Shown: positions 17,583 through 26,518, counted from the first letter of the stretch. The stretch: 64,000 bases of DNA from Pseudomonas sp. JQ170C (GCF_035581345.1 NZ_CP141608.1:5858501-5922500), one strand, 5' to 3'. Notes: generated by a model not told the origin, from the sequence alone. Program-made: numbers and translations.

Positions 17583-18629
17583 ATGCTGACGATTTACTCT
17601 GATGACCATCGCTTGCACCACGGCCGCTGCGAGCTGATCGATGGGCAATTGATGCCCTGCTTTGAAATGCCTTCACGCGCCGATCACGTGCTGGAGCGGG
17701 TCAAGTACTGCGAGCTGGGGCCCGTGCAAGGCCCCGCGGATTTTGGCCGTGCGCCGCTGCTGCGCGTACACAGTGCCGACTACCTGAATTTCTTTGAAGG
17801 CGCCTGGCAGCGCTGGGTGCAGCTGGGTCACGACGGTGACCTGCTGCCCTTCACCTGGCCGGCGCGCACGCTGCGCAGCCTCAAGCCCAGCGGCCTGCAT
17901 GGCGAGCTTGGCTACTACAGTTTCGACGCCGGTGCGCCCATTACCGCCGGCACCTGGAAGGCCGCCTACAGTGCTGCCCAGGTCGCACTGACCGCCCAGG
18001 CCGCCATCCAGGCCGGCGCCCACAGTGCATTCGCCTTGTGCCGGCCACCTGGACACCATGCCGCCAGCGATGTGATGGGTGGTTACTGCTACCTGAACAA
18101 CGCCGCCATCGCCGCCCAGGCCTTCCTCGACCAGGGCCGGAAAAAAGTGGCGATCCTGGACGTGGACTACCATCACGGCAACGGCACCCAGGAAATCTTC
18201 TACCAGCGCAGCGACGTGTTCTTCGCCTCGATTCATGGCGATCCGCAAGCCGAGTTCCCGTTCTTTTTGGGCTATGCCGATGAAGAAGGCGAAGGTGAAG
18301 GCCAAGGCTTCAACATCAACTACCCACTGCCGGCCGGCAGTGACTGGCCGACCTGGAGCAATGCCCTGGACCAGGCCTGCGAACGCATCGCTGCCTACGG
18401 GCCGGATGTACTGGTGATTTCCCTGGGGGTCGATACCTTCAAGGACGATCCGATTTCCCAGTTCAAGCTGGACAGCCCCGACTACCTGCAAATGGGCGAA
18501 CGCATCGCTCGCCTGGGCAAGCCGACCCTGTTCGTCATGGAAGGCGGTTATGCCGTCGAGGAAATCGGCATCAACGCCGTGAACGTACTGGAAGGTTTTG
18601 AACGCGCCCAACAGGAAGCTCAACGATGA
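17583..18629 (+). CDS. Acetylpolyamine amidohydrolase (class II HDAC-like)
   Basis: A 348-residue zinc deacetylase of the histone deacetylase superfamily. RPPGHHAASD at about 153-162 carries the paired catalytic histidines, DVDYHHGNGTQE near 193 supplies Asp and His zinc ligands, and EGGYAVEE near 319 holds the transition-state tyrosine. Length and context match AphA-type enzymes that remove acetyl groups from acetylputrescine or acetylcadaverine. Its stop overlaps the start of the next gene by ATGA, so the two are translationally coupled. Confidence 0.92.
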   Translation: MLTIYSDDHRLHHGRCELIDGQLMPCFEMPSRADHVLERVKYCELGPVQGPADFGRAPLLRVHSADYLNFFEGAWQRWVQLGHDGDLLPFTWPARTLRSLKPSGLHGELGYYSFDAGAPITAGTWKAAYSAAQVALTAQAAIQAGAHSAFALCRPPGHHAASDVMGGYCYLNNAAIAAQAFLDQGRKKVAILDVDYHHGNGTQEIFYQRSDVFFASIHGDPQAEFPFFLGYADEEGEGEGQGFNINYPLPAGSDWPTWSNALDQACERIAAYGPDVLVISLGVDTFKDDPISQFKLDSPDYLQMGERIARLGKPTLFVMEGGYAVEEIGINAVNVLEGFERAQQEAQR

Positions 18630-19726
18630 CCCGACTCACGCGCCTGATCGCTCCACTGCTCTGTAGCACCCTGCTTGTCGGTAGCCTCCAGGCTGCCGAG
18701 CAACGCACCCTGCGGGTCTACAACTGGTTCGACTACATCACCCCGCAAACCCTGGTGGACTTCCAGAAAGACAGCCAGGTAAAGCTGATCTACGACATCT
18801 TCGACACCAACGAAGCGCTCGAAGCCAAGCTGCTGACCGGCAACTCGGGGTATGACGTGGTCGTGCCTTCCAACGTGTTCCTGGCCAAGCAGATCGAAGC
18901 CGGGGTGTTCCAGCCGCTGGACCGCAGCAAGCTGCCGAACTGGCAGCACCTGGACCCCAAGCTGATGAAGCTGATCGAAGCCAACGACCCCGGCAACAAA
19001 TTTGCCGTGCCCTACATGTATGGCACCGTGCTGATCGGCTTCAACCCGGCCAAGGTCAAGGCGGCACTGGGCGACAACGCCCCGGTGGACAGCTGGGACC
19101 TGATCTTCAAGGAAGAGAACATTGCCAAGCTCAAGCAGTGCGGCGTCGCCCTGCTCGACTCGCCCTCGGAAATCCTGCCCCTGGCCCTTCAATACCTGGG
19201 CCTGCCGCCCAACAGCGACAAACCGGCTGACTACAAGAAAGCCGAAGCGCTGATGATGAAGATTCGTCCACACATCACCTACTTCCACTCCTCCAAGTAC
19301 ATGGCCGACATTGCCAACGGCGACATCTGCGTGGCCGTGGGCTATTCGGGCAGCTTCTCCCAAGCCGCCAACCGCGCCATCGAAGCGAAGAACGGCGTGG
19401 TGGTGGATATGCGCCTGCCCAAGGAGGGCGCGCCGATCTGGTTCGACATGCTGGCGATCCCCAAAGGCGCCGCCAACCCGGAAGACGCCTACACCTTCAT
19501 CAACTACCTGCTACAGCCCCAGGTCATCGCCCCGATCAGCGACTTCGTCGGCTATCCCAACCCCAACAAGGACGCCACCGCATTGGTCGCACCGGCCATT
19601 CGCAACAACCCCAACCTGTACCCGACCGAAGCGGCCATGACCAAGCTGTACACCTTGCAGCCACTGGCCCGTGACGCCGAACGCGCCCGCACCCGGGCCT
19701 GGACCAAGATCAAGGCCGGGACCTGA
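18626..19726 (+). CDS. Periplasmic polyamine-binding protein (PotF/SpuD type)
   Basis: A 366-residue extracellular solute-binding protein with a signal peptide of about 23 residues (LIAPLLCSTLLVGSLQAAEQ). The polyamine-pocket motifs are VYNWFDYITPQTL, YDIFDTNEALEAKLLTGNSGYDVVVPS (split by the signature SGYD) and WFDMLAIPKGA. It would bind putrescine, acetylpolyamine or spermidine for an ABC transporter; no permease or ATPase follows here, so it must pair with one encoded elsewhere. Its start overlaps the deacetylase stop. Confidence 0.92.
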   Translation: MTRLTRLIAPLLCSTLLVGSLQAAEQRTLRVYNWFDYITPQTLVDFQKDSQVKLIYDIFDTNEALEAKLLTGNSGYDVVVPSNVFLAKQIEAGVFQPLDRSKLPNWQHLDPKLMKLIEANDPGNKFAVPYMYGTVLIGFNPAKVKAALGDNAPVDSWDLIFKEENIAKLKQCGVALLDSPSEILPLALQYLGLPPNSDKPADYKKAEALMMKIRPHITYFHSSKYMADIANGDICVAVGYSGSFSQAANRAIEAKNGVVVDMRLPKEGAPIWFDMLAIPKGAANPEDAYTFINYLLQPQVIAPISDFVGYPNPNKDATALVAPAIRNNPNLYPTEAAMTKLYTLQPLARDAERARTRAWTKIKAGT

Positions 19727-19729
19727 CCG

Positions 19730-21259
19730 TCACACCCGCCAGGCACGCCGCAAACGTGCCAGGGCGTCGGCAATCCGGGCTTCGTCCACGGCGGCGAAGC
19801 CCAGCACCAACCCGGCGCGGTTATCCACAGGGGTGGTCGAGTCGGGTAACCAGTAGTCGCTCAAGGCGTTGAGCTCGACGCCTACGGCTTCGGCGCGGGC
19901 GATCAGGTCCTGCTCGCGGGCATAGCTGTCCACATCGACTTTCACATGCAGCCCCGCCGCGACCTCCGGCATCGGGCCCAGGCCTGGAACATCCACGGGC
20001 CAACCGGCCTGCATTGCGTTTCGCCGGCTCAGCGCCGCACGCCGCACGCGGCGGATGTGGCGCTGGAAATGCCCCTTGGCCATGAACTGGGCCATGACCG
20101 CCTGGGTACCGACTTCCGAATGCCGCACCGCCAGCGCCCGGCAACGGGAAAAGGCCTGCACCAGCTGTTGCGGCAGCACCAGGTAACCCAGGCGCAGCGC
20201 TGGAAAGGCGATCTTGCCGAAGGTGCCGATGTACAGCACCCGCCCGCTGCGATCCAAGGCTGCCAGCGGCGCCAGGGGGGCGCCGCTGTAACGGTACTCG
20301 CCGTCGTAGTCGTCCTCGATGATCCAGCCGTCCTTGCGCTGGGCCCAGGCAAGCAGCTCCAGGCGCCGGGCCAGGCTCATGGTGACCCCGGTGGGGTACT
20401 GGTGCGAGGGCGTCACGTAGCTCAGGCGACAGTTCGCCAGGGCATCGAGCGCGGCGCAATCCAGTCCGTCGTTATCCACAACCACCCCATGCACCTGCGC
20501 CCCGGTCAGGGCAAAGGCATTTCCGGCAGCGCGATAGCCCGGGTTTTCCACAGCCACACTCTCCCCCGGCTCCAGCAGCAGCTGTGCACAAAGGCTTATT
20601 GCCTGCTGTGCACCACTGGTGATCACAATTTGTTCAGCCGTGCAGGAAAGCCCGCGCGATCGACGCAAATAGGTCGCTATCAGCTCACGAAGCTGCGGTT
20701 CACCGGCCGGATCACCGTAACCCAGGGCAGCGGGGTCCGGATTGCGCCAAAAACCCGCCTGCAGCTTGGCCCATACGTCGAAAGGGAACAGATCGAGCGC
20801 CGGTAAACCGACGCGAAATGCCCGCGGCGGACCACTTTTTGGGGCGGGTAAATGATGGTTTTCGAGGCGCGTCAAAGGGCCAGTGTGGATAACTTTACTG
20901 GACAAAACCTCAGTATTTTCGGTCAATTTTGTGGATAACCCTGTGGAAAAACCCAGGGATAACCCTGTGGATACTTTTGTGGATAGTTTTGGTAGCTGGC
21001 TCACGTAAGTGCCATCGCCCACCCGGCTTTCGATGAAGCCTTCGGCATACAACTGGTCATAGGCACGCACCACACTGTTGCGCGAAAGCGCCAGCGCAGC
21101 GGCCATGTCGCGGGTGGCCGGCAACCGTGTACCACTGCTCAAGCGTCCATCCAGCACCCGCATGCGCAGTGCCTGGTAGAGCTGCCGGCTCAAGCCCTGG
21201 CGACGATCCAGCACGATCCCGGTGGGGTCGAACGGCAAGGTGAAGGGACGCTCGCTCAT
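19730..21259 (-). CDS. MocR/PdxR-family regulator (GntR HTH fused to aminotransferase)
   Basis: A 509-residue fusion. Residues 1-85 form a GntR winged helix (GLSRQLYQALRMRVLDGRL, LPATRDMAAALALSRNSVVR). A linker of about 50 residues follows, rich in K, T, S, G and L. The rest is a fold-type I aminotransferase domain with the PLP lysine in TFGK near residue 348. Such regulators sense PLP or an amino-compound aldimine. It is divergent from the PaiB-like gene. The linker DNA contains several TGTGGATAA DnaA-box words, which is unusual. Confidence 0.92.
   Translation of the reverse strand: MSERPFTLPFDPTGIVLDRRQGLSRQLYQALRMRVLDGRLSSGTRLPATRDMAAALALSRNSVVRAYDQLYAEGFIESRVGDGTYVSQLPKLSTKVSTGLSLGFSTGLSTKLTENTEVLSSKVIHTGPLTRLENHHLPAPKSGPPRAFRVGLPALDLFPFDVWAKLQAGFWRNPDPAALGYGDPAGEPQLRELIATYLRRSRGLSCTAEQIVITSGAQQAISLCAQLLLEPGESVAVENPGYRAAGNAFALTGAQVHGVVVDNDGLDCAALDALANCRLSYVTPSHQYPTGVTMSLARRLELLAWAQRKDGWIIEDDYDGEYRYSGAPLAPLAALDRSGRVLYIGTFGKIAFPALRLGYLVLPQQLVQAFSRCRALAVRHSEVGTQAVMAQFMAKGHFQRHIRRVRRAALSRRNAMQAGWPVDVPGLGPMPEVAAGLHVKVDVDSYAREQDLIARAEAVGVELNALSDYWLPDSTTPVDNRAGLVLGFAAVDEARIADALARLRRAWRV
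20884..20985. other. Cluster of DnaA-box sequences inside the MocR gene
   Basis: TGTGGATAA, the complement of the DnaA box TTATCCACA, is perfect at 20884-20892 and 20930-20938. Near matches follow (TGTGGAAAA, TGTGGATAC, TGTGGATAG). Two further perfect boxes in the same gene lie at 19821-19829 and 20472-20480 in the opposite orientation. They encode part of the linker between the two protein domains. Confidence 0.6.
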
Positions 21260-21261
21260 GA

Positions 21262-21329
21262 CAATGGACCTATCAAATTAGCTGTTAATGGCTCTTACCA
21301 TAGACCAATAGCCTGCCTAGGATTGGACC
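21262..21329. promoter_or_regulatory. Candidate MocR operator repeats
   Basis: The divergent promoter region contains AATGGACC (21263-21270), TAGACCAAT (21301-21309) and ATTGGACC (21322-21329). Repeated GGACC words in a MocR divergent region are typical of its own binding sites, but spacing alone does not prove it. Confidence 0.35.
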
Positions 21330-21349
21330 ATTCGCCAAGGACAATCCCT

Positions 21350-21979
21350 ATGTTCACACCTTCGAGCTACAAGGAAACCGACCTCAGCCAACTGCACCAG
21401 CAGATCGAGCAAACCCGCCTTGCCGTGCTCGTGACCCAGGGCGAACAAGGCCTGCAGGCCAGCCACCTGCCCTTGCTGCTGGACCGCAGCCAGGGCAGCA
21501 ACGGCACGCTCTTCGGCCACTTCGCCCGCGCCAACCGCCAATGGCAGGAACTGGAAAACGGTGCCGAAGCCCTGGTGGTGTTTGCCGGGCCCAATGCGTA
21601 CGTCAGCGCCGGCTACTATCCAAGCAAGCGTGAGGACCCGCGCACCGTACCCACCTGGAACTATGTGGCCGTACACGCTTGGGGCAAGGCCCGGGTGTAT
21701 CACGATGCCGAGCACCTGCTGGACATCGTCCGGCGCTTGAGCGACCACCATGAGCAACGCCAGGCCAGGCCCTGGTCGGTGGATGAAGCGCCCGCCGACT
21801 ACATGGCCGGGATGCTCAAGGCCATCGTCGGCTTTGCCCTGCCGATCGACCGCCTGCAAGGCACCCGCAAGCTCAGCCAGAACCGCTCGGCCATCGACAT
21901 CGAAGGTGTGCGCCGAAGTCTCAGCAACAGCACCGACCCCCTGGACAATCAACTGGCCGCCCAGATGCGCCCACTCTGA
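21350..21979 (+). CDS. FMN-binding negative regulator family protein (PaiB-like)
   Basis: A 209-residue split-barrel protein. The start MFTPSSYKETD, then FAGPNAYVSAGYYPSK and VPTWNYVAVHAWGKARV, are hallmarks of the PaiB/FMN-binding family. B. subtilis PaiB affects sporulation and protease genes, but most members are simply FMN-split-barrel proteins of unknown substrate. It is divergent from the MocR regulator and followed after 11 bp by two acetyltransferases, likely one operon. PaiA, the usual partner, is also a GNAT acetyltransferase acting on polyamines, which fits the neighbouring polyamine genes. Confidence 0.88.
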   Translation: MFTPSSYKETDLSQLHQQIEQTRLAVLVTQGEQGLQASHLPLLLDRSQGSNGTLFGHFARANRQWQELENGAEALVVFAGPNAYVSAGYYPSKREDPRTVPTWNYVAVHAWGKARVYHDAEHLLDIVRRLSDHHEQRQARPWSVDEAPADYMAGMLKAIVGFALPIDRLQGTRKLSQNRSAIDIEGVRRSLSNSTDPLDNQLAAQMRPL

Positions 21980-21990
21980 AGGAAACAGCC

Positions 21991-22437
21991 ATGTCGACCG
22001 TAAACATTCGCCCTGTAACCGCCAACGATCACAGCGCCTGGCTGCCCTTGTGGCAGGCGTATCTGGACTTCTACCAAACGCGCCTCGCCGATGACGTGAC
22101 GAACGTCGCCTGGCAGCGCATGCTCGACCCCAACGAACCGACCAACGCGGCGCTGGCCTGGGTCGATGGCAAGGCGGTGGGCATGGTCCACTGGATCTAC
22201 CATCGCTCCAACTGGAGCATCGAAAACGCCTGCTACCTGCAAGACCTGTACGTCCAGAGCGAGCAGCGCGGCCTGGGTGTTGGCCGCCAGCTGATCGAGT
22301 ACGTCTACGACACGGCTCGCCAAGCGGGCTGCGCCAAGGTTCATTGGTTGACCCACGAAACCAATGCCACGGCGATCAGCCTGTACGAACAAGTCGCCGA
22401 ACGCCCCGGCTTCATTCAGTTTCGCAAACCGCTGTAA
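21991..22437 (+). CDS. GNAT-family N-acetyltransferase
   Basis: A 148-residue single GNAT domain. The acetyl-CoA loop is QSEQRGLGVGRQLIEYV, with the preceding strand CYLQDLYV and the C-terminal NATAISLYEQVAERPGFIQF. These enzymes acetylate primary amines; the substrate cannot be told. Its position in the PaiB-like operon makes a polyamine or amino compound plausible. A good AAGGAAACAGCC ribosome site precedes the ATG. Confidence 0.88.
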   Translation: MSTVNIRPVTANDHSAWLPLWQAYLDFYQTRLADDVTNVAWQRMLDPNEPTNAALAWVDGKAVGMVHWIYHRSNWSIENACYLQDLYVQSEQRGLGVGRQLIEYVYDTARQAGCAKVHWLTHETNATAISLYEQVAERPGFIQFRKPL

Positions 22438-22453
22438 ACCCAGGAGCCACCCC

Positions 22454-23125
22454 ATGAGTGAAACCTTGAACTGGCACCCGGCCAAACGCCCGCACCCCAC
22501 ACCGTTGGTGGGGCGCTTCATCCGCCTGGAAAAGCTCGATCCCCGGCGCGACCGCGAAGATCTCTGGGACGTCTTCCAGGGCCCCAATGCCGACCCCACG
22601 CTCTGGGACTACCTGGCCTACGGCCCGTTTACCGAGCGCGAAGACTTCGACCACTGGCTCGACAGCAACGCGGCCAGCAGCGATCCGTTGTTCTACAGCG
22701 TCATCGACCTGGCCAGTGGCCAGACCCAGGGCATCCTCAGCCTGATGTCCATCGTCCCCGACCAGGGCCGTATCGAAATCGGCCACATCGCCTTCGGCGC
22801 CGCCATGCAGCGCACGCCCAAGGGCACCGAGGCGGTTTACCTGCTGGGCAAGCTGGGGTTCGAGCTGGGCAACCGTCGCCTGGAATGGAAGTGCAACGAT
22901 GCCAACGCCCGCTCCAAACGAGCGGCGCTGCGGTTTGGCTTCACCTTCGAGGGGGTGTTTCGCAAGCACATGGTGATCAAGGACCGGAATCGGGATACGG
23001 CCTGGTTTTCGATTACCGACGACGAGTGGCCGGCGATTGCGGCGGGGTTTGAGCACTGGTTGGGTGAAGATAACCAGCGGCCGGAGGGGCAACTACATAC
23101 GTTGGAAGCCTGCCGGCAGGGATAA
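22454..23125 (+). CDS. GNAT-family N-acetyltransferase (RimJ/RimL type)
   Basis: A 223-residue acetyltransferase of the RimL-like branch: GRFIRLEKLDPRRDREDLW, then IEIGHIAFGAAMQRTPKGTEAVYLL and the terminal RLEWKCNDANARSKRAALRFGF, which is the acetyl-CoA region of this group. It begins 16 bp after the first acetyltransferase, so they are probably cotranscribed. RimL relatives acetylate protein N termini or small amines; I would not name the substrate. Confidence 0.88.
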   Translation: MSETLNWHPAKRPHPTPLVGRFIRLEKLDPRRDREDLWDVFQGPNADPTLWDYLAYGPFTEREDFDHWLDSNAASSDPLFYSVIDLASGQTQGILSLMSIVPDQGRIEIGHIAFGAAMQRTPKGTEAVYLLGKLGFELGNRRLEWKCNDANARSKRAALRFGFTFEGVFRKHMVIKDRNRDTAWFSITDDEWPAIAAGFEHWLGEDNQRPEGQLHTLEACRQG

Positions 23126-23128
23126 CGT

Positions 23129-23220
23129 GTAGCCGCTGCCGCCAGGCTGCGATCGACTGCACAGCAGTCGCCATTCTGCGGCCGCTTCTCGGCCGATCGC
23201 AGCCTGGCGGCAGCGGCTAC
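23129..23220. repeat. Long near-perfect inverted repeat
   Basis: Two arms of about 27 bp, GTAGCCGCTGCCGCCAGGCT and onward, face their complement ending AGCGGCTAC, with a smaller CGGCCG-rich stem between. It differs from the common REP type here and lies between convergent genes. Confidence 0.8.
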
Positions 23221-23224
23221 AGGC

Positions 23225-23250
23225 AAAAAAAAGGGGAGCAATCGCTCCCC
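23225..23250 (-). terminator. Rho-independent terminator after oadA/pycB
   Basis: On the minus strand GGGGAG and CTCCCC pair around a 6-nt loop, followed by eight T. It lies 33 bp past the stop of the biotin-carrying subunit gene. Confidence 0.9.
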
Positions 23251-23282
23251 AGAGGTTAACCGCTTGTAGACGGGGCCTGTAA

Positions 23283-25091
23283 TCAGCCCTCGATCTCGAT
23301 CAGGATTTCACCCGGGTTGACCCGGTCGCCCTTGGCCACGTGGATGGCGGTGACCTTGCCGGCAATGTCTGCCTGGACTTCGGTTTCCATCTTCATGGCT
23401 TCGGTGATCAGCACCGGCTGGCCGGCCTTGACCATGTCGCCTTCCTTGACCAGTACATCGACGATGTTGCCTGGCATGGTGGTGCTGACGTGGCCCGGTG
23501 CGCTGGCCTGCTTGCGCTTGCTGCTGCCACCGCCGACGAACTCGTTGAGTGGCTCGAACACCACTTCTTCCGGCATGCCGTCGATGGACAGGTAGAAGTG
23601 ACGCTTGCCTTCAGCCTTGACGCCCACACCGGTGATGTCGACGCGGTAGGTTTCACCGTGCACGTCGATGACGAACTCGGTCGGTACGCCTTCGCCGCCG
23701 GCCGAAGCCACCGCGCCCGCTTCTGGAATCGGCAGCAGCGCTTCTGGGGTCAGGGTGCCGGTTTCGCGCTCTTCGAGGAACTTGCGCCCGATGTCCGGGA
23801 ACATGGCGAAGGTCAGCACGTCTTCCTCAGACTTGGCCAGGTTGCCGATGTCAGTGCGCAGCTTGGCCATTTCCGGCTTGAGCAGGTCGGCTGGGCGCAC
23901 GTCGATCACTTCTTCGCTACCGATGGCCTGGCGACGCAGTTGCTCATCGACCACACCCGGCGCCTTGCCGTAGCCACCTTGCAGGTACAGCTTCACTTCG
24001 TTGGTGATGGTCTTGTAGCGCTCGCCCGCCAGCACGTTGAAGAACGCCTGGGTACCGACGATCTGCGAAGTCGGCGTCACCAGCGGCGGGAAGCCGAGGT
24101 CTTCGCGAACCCGTGGAATCTCGGCCAGCACTTCGTTCATGCGGTTGAGTGCGCCCTGCTCCTTGAGCTGGTTGGCCAGGTTGGAAATCATCCCGCCCGG
24201 AACCTGGTTCACTTGCACACGGGTGTCGACGGCGGTGAACTCGCTCTCGAACTGGTGGTACTTCTTGCGTACGGCGTAGAAGTACAGGCCGATTTCCTGC
24301 AGCAGTTCCAGGTCCAGGCCGGTGTCGAATTCACTGCCCTTGAGGGCCGCGACCATCGACTCGGTACCCGGGTGGCTGGTGCCCCAGGCGAAGCTGGAGA
24401 TGGCGGTGTCGATGTGGTCAGCACCGTTCTCGATCGCCTTGAGCTGGCACATGGCAGCCAGGCCGGCGGTGTCGTGGGAGTGGACGAACACCGGCAGCGA
24501 CTGCTCGGCCTTGAGCGCCTTGACCAGTTCGCCGGTGGCGTACGGGGTCAGCAGGCCGGCCATGTCCTTGATCGCGATCGAGTCGCAACCCATGGCTTCC
24601 ATCTGCTTGGCCTGGGCCACAAATGCGTCGATGGTGTGCACAGGGCTGGTGGTGTAGGCAATGGTGCCCTGGGCGTGCTTGCCGGCAGCCTTGACCGCTT
24701 CGATGGCCACGCGCAGGTTACGCACGTCGTTCATGGCGTCGAAGATACGGAACACGTCGATACCGTTGACGGCGGCCTTGGCCACGAAAGCCTTGACCAC
24801 GTCATCGCTGTAATGGCGGTAGCCGAGCAGGTTCTGGCCGCGCAGGAGCATTTGCAGGCGGGTGTTGGGCAGTGCGGCGCGCAGCTTGCGCAGGCGCTCC
24901 CACGGGTCTTCCTTGAGGAAGCGCACGCAGGCGTCAAACGTTGCACCGCCCCAGACTTCCAGCGACCAGTAGCCGACTTTGTCGAGCTTGTCGCAGATCG
25001 GCAGCATGTCTTCGGTACGCATGCGGGTAGCCAGCAGGGACTGGTGGGCGTCGCGCAGGATTGTGTCGGTTACAAAAATTTTCTTGGACAT
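23283..25091 (-). CDS. oadA: Pyruvate carboxylase subunit B (carboxyltransferase and biotin carrier)
   Basis: A 602-residue protein. Residues 1-300 are the HMGL-like TIM barrel (VTDTILRDAHQSLLATRM carries the metal and substrate Arg/Asp). A PYC/OADA conserved domain follows, and the C terminus is a biotinyl domain with the acceptor lysine in EAMKMETE near 567. With the ATPase subunit upstream it makes oxaloacetate from pyruvate, replenishing the TCA cycle. It also resembles oxaloacetate decarboxylase alpha, but no beta or gamma membrane subunit is nearby, so carboxylase is the better call. It starts 11 bp after its partner. Confidence 0.93.
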   Translation of the reverse strand: MSKKIFVTDTILRDAHQSLLATRMRTEDMLPICDKLDKVGYWSLEVWGGATFDACVRFLKEDPWERLRKLRAALPNTRLQMLLRGQNLLGYRHYSDDVVKAFVAKAAVNGIDVFRIFDAMNDVRNLRVAIEAVKAAGKHAQGTIAYTTSPVHTIDAFVAQAKQMEAMGCDSIAIKDMAGLLTPYATGELVKALKAEQSLPVFVHSHDTAGLAAMCQLKAIENGADHIDTAISSFAWGTSHPGTESMVAALKGSEFDTGLDLELLQEIGLYFYAVRKKYHQFESEFTAVDTRVQVNQVPGGMISNLANQLKEQGALNRMNEVLAEIPRVREDLGFPPLVTPTSQIVGTQAFFNVLAGERYKTITNEVKLYLQGGYGKAPGVVDEQLRRQAIGSEEVIDVRPADLLKPEMAKLRTDIGNLAKSEEDVLTFAMFPDIGRKFLEERETGTLTPEALLPIPEAGAVASAGGEGVPTEFVIDVHGETYRVDITGVGVKAEGKRHFYLSIDGMPEEVVFEPLNEFVGGGSSKRKQASAPGHVSTTMPGNIVDVLVKEGDMVKAGQPVLITEAMKMETEVQADIAGKVTAIHVAKGDRVNPGEILIEIEG

Positions 25092-25102
25092 TGTCGGGTT
25101 CC

Positions 25103-26518
25103 TCACAGGCCTGCGTGGGCGGCGATGGCGGCAGCGATGGCCAGGGCCAGCTCTTCGGGTTTGCGCTTGATCGAGTAGTTGGTCAGTTCAGGATGGCTTT
25201 CAACGAAGCTGGTATTGAACTGACCGCTGCGGAATTCCGGATTGCGCAGGATTTCCTGGTAGTAAGCGGCGGTGGTCTTGACCCCTTGCACGCGCATGTC
25301 GTCCAGGGCGCGCAGGCCACGGTCCATGGCTTCTTCCCAGGTCAGCGCCCAGACCACCAGTTTCAGGCACATGGAGTCGTAGAACGGTGGAATGGTGTAG
25401 CCGGTGTAGATCGCCGTGTCGGTACGCACGCCCGGACCGCCGGGGGCGTAGTAACGGGTGATCTTGCCGAAGCTGGGCAGGAAGTTGTTCTTCGGATCTT
25501 CAGCGTTGATCCGGAATTGCAGAGCGAAACCGCGGTGCTGGATATCTTCCTGCTTGACCGACAACGGCAGGCCCGAGGCGATGCGGATCTGCTCGCGAAC
25601 AATATCGATCCCGGTGATTTCTTCGGTGATGGTGTGTTCCACCTGCACCCGGGTGTTCATCTCCATGAAGTACACCTCGCCATCGGCGAGCAGGAACTCC
25701 ACGGTGCCGGCGTTCTCGTAACCCACGGCCTTGGCGGCGCGTACCGACAGATCACCGATGTAGGCGCGCTGTTCTGGGGTCAGTTGCGGGCTTGGGGCGA
25801 TTTCGATCAGTTTCTGGTTACGGCGCTGGATCGAGCAATCGCGCTCGAACAGGTGCACAACGTTGCCGAAGCTGTCACCGAGGATCTGCGCCTCGATGTG
25901 TTTCGGGTTGACGATGCATTTTTCCAGGAAGACTTCCGCCGAACCAAAGGCCTTGGTCGCTTCGGAAATCACCCGTGGGAAGGCTTGTTCCAGCTCTTCG
26001 CGGCTGTTGCAGCGACGAATGCCGCGACCGCCACCACCGGAGGTGGCCTTGAGCATCACCGGGTAACCGATGCGATCACCCTCTTCAAGGGCTTCATGGA
26101 TGTCGGCCACGTTGCCTTCAGTGCCTGGCGTCACCGGGACACCGGCCTTGATCATGCTGCGGCGGGCTTCAGTCTTGTCACCCATGCGGCGAATGACTTC
26201 TGCCGCCGGGCCAATGAACTTGATGCCACGCTCGGCACAAATGTCTGCAAGTTCAGCGTTCTCCGACAGAAAACCATAACCGGGATGCAGGGCATCACAA
26301 CCGGTTTCCACTGCCAGGTTCACCAGCTTGCGCGGGTTCAGGTAGCCGGCCAGGGGCTCGGCACCAATGCTGTGGGCCTCATCGGCACGCTTGACGTGCA
26401 AGGCATGGCGGTCGGCGTCGGAGAAGATCGCCACGGAACGGATGCCCATCTCGGCGCAGGCACGCACGATGCGAACAGCAATTTCACCGCGGTTGGCGAT
26501 CAGGATCTTTTTTATCAC
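25103..26518 (-). CDS. pycA: Pyruvate carboxylase subunit A (biotin carboxylase)
   Basis: A 471-residue ATP-grasp enzyme that carboxylates the biotin of its partner subunit using ATP and bicarbonate. The start region KKILIANRGEIAVRIVRAC, the glycine-rich ATP loop MLKATSGGGGRGIRRC, and EMNTRVQVEHTITEEITGID are all conserved. I chose GTG 26518, which gives MIKKILIANRG and has GGGA upstream; a TTG at 26533 would add five residues. It is divergent from a LysR gene that probably controls the pair. Confidence 0.93.
   Translation of the reverse strand: MIKKILIANRGEIAVRIVRACAEMGIRSVAIFSDADRHALHVKRADEAHSIGAEPLAGYLNPRKLVNLAVETGCDALHPGYGFLSENAELADICAERGIKFIGPAAEVIRRMGDKTEARRSMIKAGVPVTPGTEGNVADIHEALEEGDRIGYPVMLKATSGGGGRGIRRCNSREELEQAFPRVISEATKAFGSAEVFLEKCIVNPKHIEAQILGDSFGNVVHLFERDCSIQRRNQKLIEIAPSPQLTPEQRAYIGDLSVRAAKAVGYENAGTVEFLLADGEVYFMEMNTRVQVEHTITEEITGIDIVREQIRIASGLPLSVKQEDIQHRGFALQFRINAEDPKNNFLPSFGKITRYYAPGGPGVRTDTAIYTGYTIPPFYDSMCLKLVVWALTWEEAMDRGLRALDDMRVQGVKTTAAYYQEILRNPEFRSGQFNTSFVESHPELTNYSIKRKPEELALAIAAAIAAHAGL

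Noticed and set aside
23340..25178. Long plus-strand frame opposite the pyruvate carboxylase subunit B gene
   Set aside because: Antisense shadow of a highly conserved gene; no ribosome site or recognisable domain.
23283..26518. Oxaloacetate decarboxylase sodium pump
   Set aside because: The alpha-like subunit fits, but the membrane beta and gamma subunits are missing and a biotin carboxylase partner is adjacent, which means pyruvate carboxylase.
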